Part shown: positions 61,129 to 64,000 of the stretch, one piece after another | Numbering within the stretch: the first letter of the stretch is position 1 | Layout of the letters: each line of letters begins with the position of its first letter | Assembly: GCA_035308365.1 (NCBI GenBank) | Contig: DATGGU010000022.1 | Coordinates: 6,944 to 70,943, forward strand | Origin: PALSA-505 sp035308365 | GTDB taxonomy: Bacteria > Actinomycetota > Actinomycetes > Streptosporangiales > Streptosporangiaceae | Reading direction: 5' to 3' | DNA length: 64,000 nt | The notes under the pieces: generated by a model | The model's input: the letters and a program-made list of their open reading frames with translations, nothing else | Database searches by the model: none | What the model was told of the DNA's origin: nothing | Translations under genes and position numbers: made by a program

Positions 61129-61558
61129 GTGCGGCCGGACTACGGCGAGCGGTTCGTCGGCTTCCGGATGGCACGCGCGGCCCGGCTGACCGACTCAGAC
61201 AACCCGCTGAAGCTGCACGCCGTCATTTACCGAGGCAGCACTGCGACTCGCCATCGGCACGCCCGAGTTGCGCCGCTCGCAGTTCCGGCACTTGGTGACT
61301 ATGGCCGCGCTGCCCAACATCACAATCCAGGTGCTCCGCCCGGAGGACGGTCTGCACACCGCCATGACCGGCCAGTTCATCGTCCTCGACTTCGAGGATG
61401 TCCGCTCGATCGGCTACGTCGAGCTGCACGACAGCGCTGTCTACATGCAGGATCCCGACCTGGTGGAGACATACAATCGGGTAGCGAAGAGCGTGCAGCG
61501 CGTCGCGCTTGGCCCCGAGCGCTCGGTCGCGCTGATCGAGTCGATGGCCGGGCAGTGA
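61129..61558 (+). pseudogene. DUF5753 (XRE-regulator C-terminal domain) remnant with frameshift
   Basis: Two frames together give the DUF5753 domain. The first reads YGERFVGFRMARAARLTD, then NPLKLHAVI. After an extra T in the TTT at 61226-61228 the second continues TEAALRLAIGTPELRRSQF, ALPNITIQVL, GQFIVLDFEDVRSIGYVEL and ALGPERSVALIE, ending at 61558. The N-terminal helix-turn-helix is missing, and the sequence begins at the point where the SRPBCC gene is broken. The DUF397 gene that normally follows such regulators is intact. Confidence 0.8.
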
Positions 61559-61580
61559 CCGGCAGCGGAGGCACACCACC

Positions 61581-61793
61581 ATGAACGCCCAGGACCTGGC
61601 GGGGGTCAGGTGGATCAAGAGCAGCTTCAGCGGTCACAACGGAGAGTGCGTGGAACTCGCCGGACTGGACGACGGCCACATCGCCCTGCGTAACAGCAAC
61701 CGCCCGCAGGACGGCGTGATCCTGTTCACCCGGGCCGAGATAGCCGCCTGGCTCCAGGGCGCCAAGCACGGCGAGTTCGACCACCTCACCTGA
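61581..61793 (+). CDS. DUF397 domain protein
   Basis: This 70-residue protein has the family pattern WIKSSFSGHNGECVELAGL, VALRNS-like IALRNSNRP, and FTRAEIAAWLQGAKHGEFD. DUF397 proteins pair with XRE-DUF5753 regulators in actinomycetes, as in BldB/AbaA-type modules; here the partner upstream is broken, so it may be an orphan. GGAGG lies 10 bases before the ATG. Confidence 0.88.
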   Translation: MNAQDLAGVRWIKSSFSGHNGECVELAGLDDGHIALRNSNRPQDGVILFTRAEIAAWLQGAKHGEFDHLT

Positions 61794-61856
61794 TGCCCCG
61801 GGTACTGGGTCTTACCGCCTCGGCTTTGTGCCGTGATTGTCTGTCGCGGCGTTGAT

Positions 61857-62315
61857 TCAGGTCTGGGTGGTGCGGAGGTCAGGAAGAGTGAACAGGTTGG
61901 TGCCCGCGCGCAGGTGGGTGAGCAGGAATTGGGCGAGTGGCCCTGGTTTGAGGTCGATCGTTTCGACTGCCTCCACGGTGAGCGGGATGAGTTGGACATT
62001 GTATTCACCGCGGGTGGGGTCAGTGAATTCCGGGCCGGTGCGGTCAGTGGCCTGTGCGGACCAGGAATGCAGGCGGGTGAGATAGAAGTACTGGTGACCA
62101 CCGTCGTGGTCGAGGATGTGCACCAGACTGTGGATGCTGACGGTGGCCGCGATTTCCTCGCGCAGTTCGCGGGCCAGAGCGGCCTCCAGGGTTTCACCGT
62201 CCTCCACGCCCCCTCCAGGGAGCACCCAGTACGGGTCCTGTCCGGAGCGGATCCGCTGGATCGTCAGCAGACTCCCCTCCGGGGTGACTGGCAGGGCGCG
62301 GACGCGGTTGGTCAT
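61857..62315 (-). CDS. NUDIX hydrolase
   Basis: This 152-residue protein has the NUDIX box GGVEDGETLEAALARELREE with the catalytic RELREE. It should hydrolyse a nucleoside diphosphate derivative; substrate specificity is not predictable. The 40-base gap from the upstream APH-like gene, on the same strand, suggests co-transcription. It is convergent with the DUF397 gene. Confidence 0.9.
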   Translation of the reverse strand: MTNRVRALPVTPEGSLLTIQRIRSGQDPYWVLPGGGVEDGETLEAALARELREEIAATVSIHSLVHILDHDGGHQYFYLTRLHSWSAQATDRTGPEFTDPTRGEYNVQLIPLTVEAVETIDLKPGPLAQFLLTHLRAGTNLFTLPDLRTTQT

Positions 62316-62355
62316 GCTGCTCCTTTGGGCGGATCTACACCTACCGTCGCCGATG

Positions 62356-63474
62356 TTACGGCTGGGCTACGCCTACCGGGTGCGGCGAGGGCGAAAGCGA
62401 GGCCGGGACGGTGGAACACCAGCCGGGCAAGTTCCATCCGGGATGCGCGAGTTCGGCTAGCTTAACCAGGCAGGTCAGCGCATGGGGGCCGCTCATTTGG
62501 CGCAGGGAGATGACGCCGAGAATGCGCACAGCCAGGAACGGCCGGAGGTCGGCGGCCACGTCTGTTGTGGGCCCCAGCGCGGCGCCGAGGTCTCCAGCGA
62601 GCCGGTGTAGCAGAGTGGCGATAGCAGCGTGCCGGCCGACGCCCACTTTCCAGGTGTAGTCGATCTCGATCCGCCAGGGGGTGACGCGCAGGTGGCTGAT
62701 GACCGGGGCGGCCACGGGAGGGACCGGCGTGCGCAGGGTGCGTGCGTACACGCCAGGCTGATAGGTGGGCACGAGCCAGCCGCCCATGCCGAGCAGGTAC
62801 CACAGGAAGTTGGCGGTGTCGCTGGCGAGGGCGTTGCGCCCGGCGTGCTCGAAATCCAGCCAGCACAGGGGCTGTGCGATGTTCGGCTCAGTGACATCGC
62901 CCTGGGTGACGGCCGTGACCCACCGAGTGCGTCCGGCCAGGACTGACTGCAACTCCGGGAGGTTGACCGGCCACCCGCAGCCAATCTCACGCCCGCCAGC
63001 GACCAGCGTCCGGCCGGCCAGGTCATCCAGGCTGAGCAGGTGCCCGCCGAGCAGCCAGGCTGGGTGCAGCGGGCAGGTGTACCAGCGATCCAGTCTGCCG
63101 CCGGGGGCTAGCCGCGCCAGGTGCAGGTCAGGCACGCATGCCTCCAGCATGCTCATGGCGCCGGTCGCCGCCGTGGCGGCGAGCAGACTGTCACATACCT
63201 GGTTGACCAGTGCCCTCACCACGGGCAGATGGCTGGGGTGACGGTCTGCGGCATTGATCCAGTCGGCCAGCAGACCCGTGCAGCGTCCCGAGGCGAAGAC
63301 GTCCTCATACACGATCTCGGCCCCGTCCTGGACATGTCGCACATCCAGGAGCCGAGGGACCGGCAGCACTCCCGCAACCGCCTGGCGGCCGGCCAGTTCG
63401 CGGCGGGCATCACCAGCAGGCAGGACTTTGCGGAAGGTTCCATCCGGCGCGTGGTAATGCCAGGCCGCGGTCAC
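62356..63474 (-). CDS. Aminoglycoside phosphotransferase-like kinase
   Basis: The 372-residue protein keeps the core of the APH/choline kinase fold: VTQGDVTEPNIAQPL matches the catalytic loop (HGDxxxxN, here QGDxxxxN with the His replaced by Gln) and LCWLDFEHAGRNALASD carries the metal-binding Asp. The N-terminal lobe is weakly recognisable (FRKVLPAGDARRELAGRQAV). The C-terminal 130 residues are not of a known family to me. GTG 63474 overlaps the upstream stop by 4 bases. It could phosphorylate a small molecule or be a resistance-like or inactive kinase. Confidence 0.7.
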   Translation of the reverse strand: MTAAWHYHAPDGTFRKVLPAGDARRELAGRQAVAGVLPVPRLLDVRHVQDGAEIVYEDVFASGRCTGLLADWINAADRHPSHLPVVRALVNQVCDSLLAATAATGAMSMLEACVPDLHLARLAPGGRLDRWYTCPLHPAWLLGGHLLSLDDLAGRTLVAGGREIGCGWPVNLPELQSVLAGRTRWVTAVTQGDVTEPNIAQPLCWLDFEHAGRNALASDTANFLWYLLGMGGWLVPTYQPGVYARTLRTPVPPVAAPVISHLRVTPWRIEIDYTWKVGVGRHAAIATLLHRLAGDLGAALGPTTDVAADLRPFLAVRILGVISLRQMSGPHALTCLVKLAELAHPGWNLPGWCSTVPASLSPSPHPVGVAQP

Positions 63475-64000
63475 TGAAGCGGCTCTTTGGCAGGCAGCGT
63501 GGCCAGCCACCATCCCAGGACCGCATGGGCAAGCCGGATCACGGCCTGGTCGTGGTGGCGGGCCGCTGTAACCACATCATGATCCAGGCCACTAAAGGAC
63601 GCGGGGAACTGGTCCAGTACGCCATGGATGGCTTCGCTGTCGCCGGGGTATTCCTCACCTTCGATGCGCAGCCCGACCTTAGCCACCAGAGCTGTCACCT
63701 TATACAGTGCCCGCAGGTCAAGTTCGGGTTTCAGGAGCTGCCGCCGGATTTCGACTGCGGCGGCCACCCCGTCAGCCAGGCTGGCGGATGCATCAGCGTC
63801 TTGATCGGGACATGGCAGCATCAGGCCGGTGGTGCACCACAACACCGGGAGGCGCCCTGTACCGATTAAGGCGAGGGTATGCAGCAGCCGCGGCGTCATC
63901 ACCCCGGCTGCACATTCGGCCGCCGACACGATCGTGAATCCGAGTTTGACTTCGCCGAGCTTCCCAGCCAATTCGCCCAGCACTGCCCGCAGACGGCTTA
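63471..64000 (-). CDS. Hypothetical protein coupled to the APH-like kinase (runs off the right edge)
   Basis: The frame is open to the window edge, so the true start lies either at GTG 63983 or beyond 64000. Visible sequence includes a hydrophobic FTIVSAAECAAGVMTPRLLHTLALIGTG, then a helical C-terminal half (VAAAVEIRRQLLKPELDLRALYKVTALVAKVGLRI). I do not recognise the family. Its stop codon overlaps the GTG of the APH-like kinase gene, so they form one operon and probably act together. Confidence 0.65.
   Translation of the reverse strand, partial: SRLRAVLGELAGKLGEVKLGFTIVSAAECAAGVMTPRLLHTLALIGTGRLPVLWCTTGLMLPCPDQDADASASLADGVAAAVEIRRQLLKPELDLRALYKVTALVAKVGLRIEGEEYPGDSEAIHGVLDQFPASFSGLDHDVVTAARHHDQAVIRLAHAVLGWWLATLPAKEPLQ

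Overview
The window is a stretch of chromosome from a high-GC actinomycete. Supporting signs are the strong GC bias, frequent GTG and TTG starts, several apparently leaderless genes, and actinobacterial families (DUF3017, a DUF5753/DUF397 pair, an actinobacterial GlgP with a TTG start, eukaryote-like NADP isocitrate dehydrogenase). Gene content would fit Streptosporangiales or a relative, but the genus cannot be fixed from the sequence alone. No rRNA, tRNA, CRISPR array, transposase or prophage was seen.

Layout. 1-3.9 kb: a leftward unit of a sugar-type binding lipoprotein (cut by the window edge), an OmpR-type response regulator and a protein fusing an ABC ATPase to a GAF-like region and a histidine kinase. 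4.1-10.5 kb: glgP, an enoyl-CoA hydratase with a small partner, and a multi-pass Ser/Thr kinase. 10.8-14.7 kb: an FHA-HTH regulator, DUF3017 protein, icd and mdh. 15-20 kb: exonuclease III, a divergent RibB-like protein with a methyltransferase, a phospholipase C-like phosphoesterase and an M20 hydrolase. 20.2-23.5 kb: galT-galE-galK (Leloir pathway). 23.7-29.7 kb: a CNNM/CorC-type membrane protein, guaA, a vapC remnant, kynureninase and a membrane adenylate cyclase. 29.8-34.6 kb: coxS-coxL-coxM-coxG (form II molybdenum hydroxylase) in which the CoxG protein carries an RNA polymerase alpha-CTD-like domain. 34.8-40.8 kb: two large FtsX-type permeases without an ATPase. 40.9-52.2 kb: a PIG-L deacetylase and a seven-gene Pst-like ABC operon with three binding-protein-like subunits, two of them membrane anchored, and a sortase-fold protein lacking its catalytic residues. 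52.6-57 kb: an aldehyde dehydrogenase, a saccharopine-dehydrogenase-like protein and a divergent APC permease. 57.1-64 kb: pcrA, then an area of decayed genes (toxin remnant with intact antitoxin, truncated SRPBCC gene facing a broken DUF5753 regulator), a B12-binding protein, a NUDIX hydrolase and an APH-like kinase pair at the edge.

Four copies of a 0.1-0.2 kb intergenic repeat with terminal inverted repeats lie in the first 20.2 kb; one supplies the last 58 codons of the ABC-histidine kinase fusion. Three C-rich, G-poor degenerate repeat tracts directly follow stop codons on the sense strand and may be Rho-type terminators.

The most unusual things here are the ABC ATPase-histidine kinase fusion operon, the Pst-like operon with anchored binding proteins and a dead sortase, and the CoxG-alphaCTD fusion. 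All positions and starts come from reading the sequence; no database search was run.
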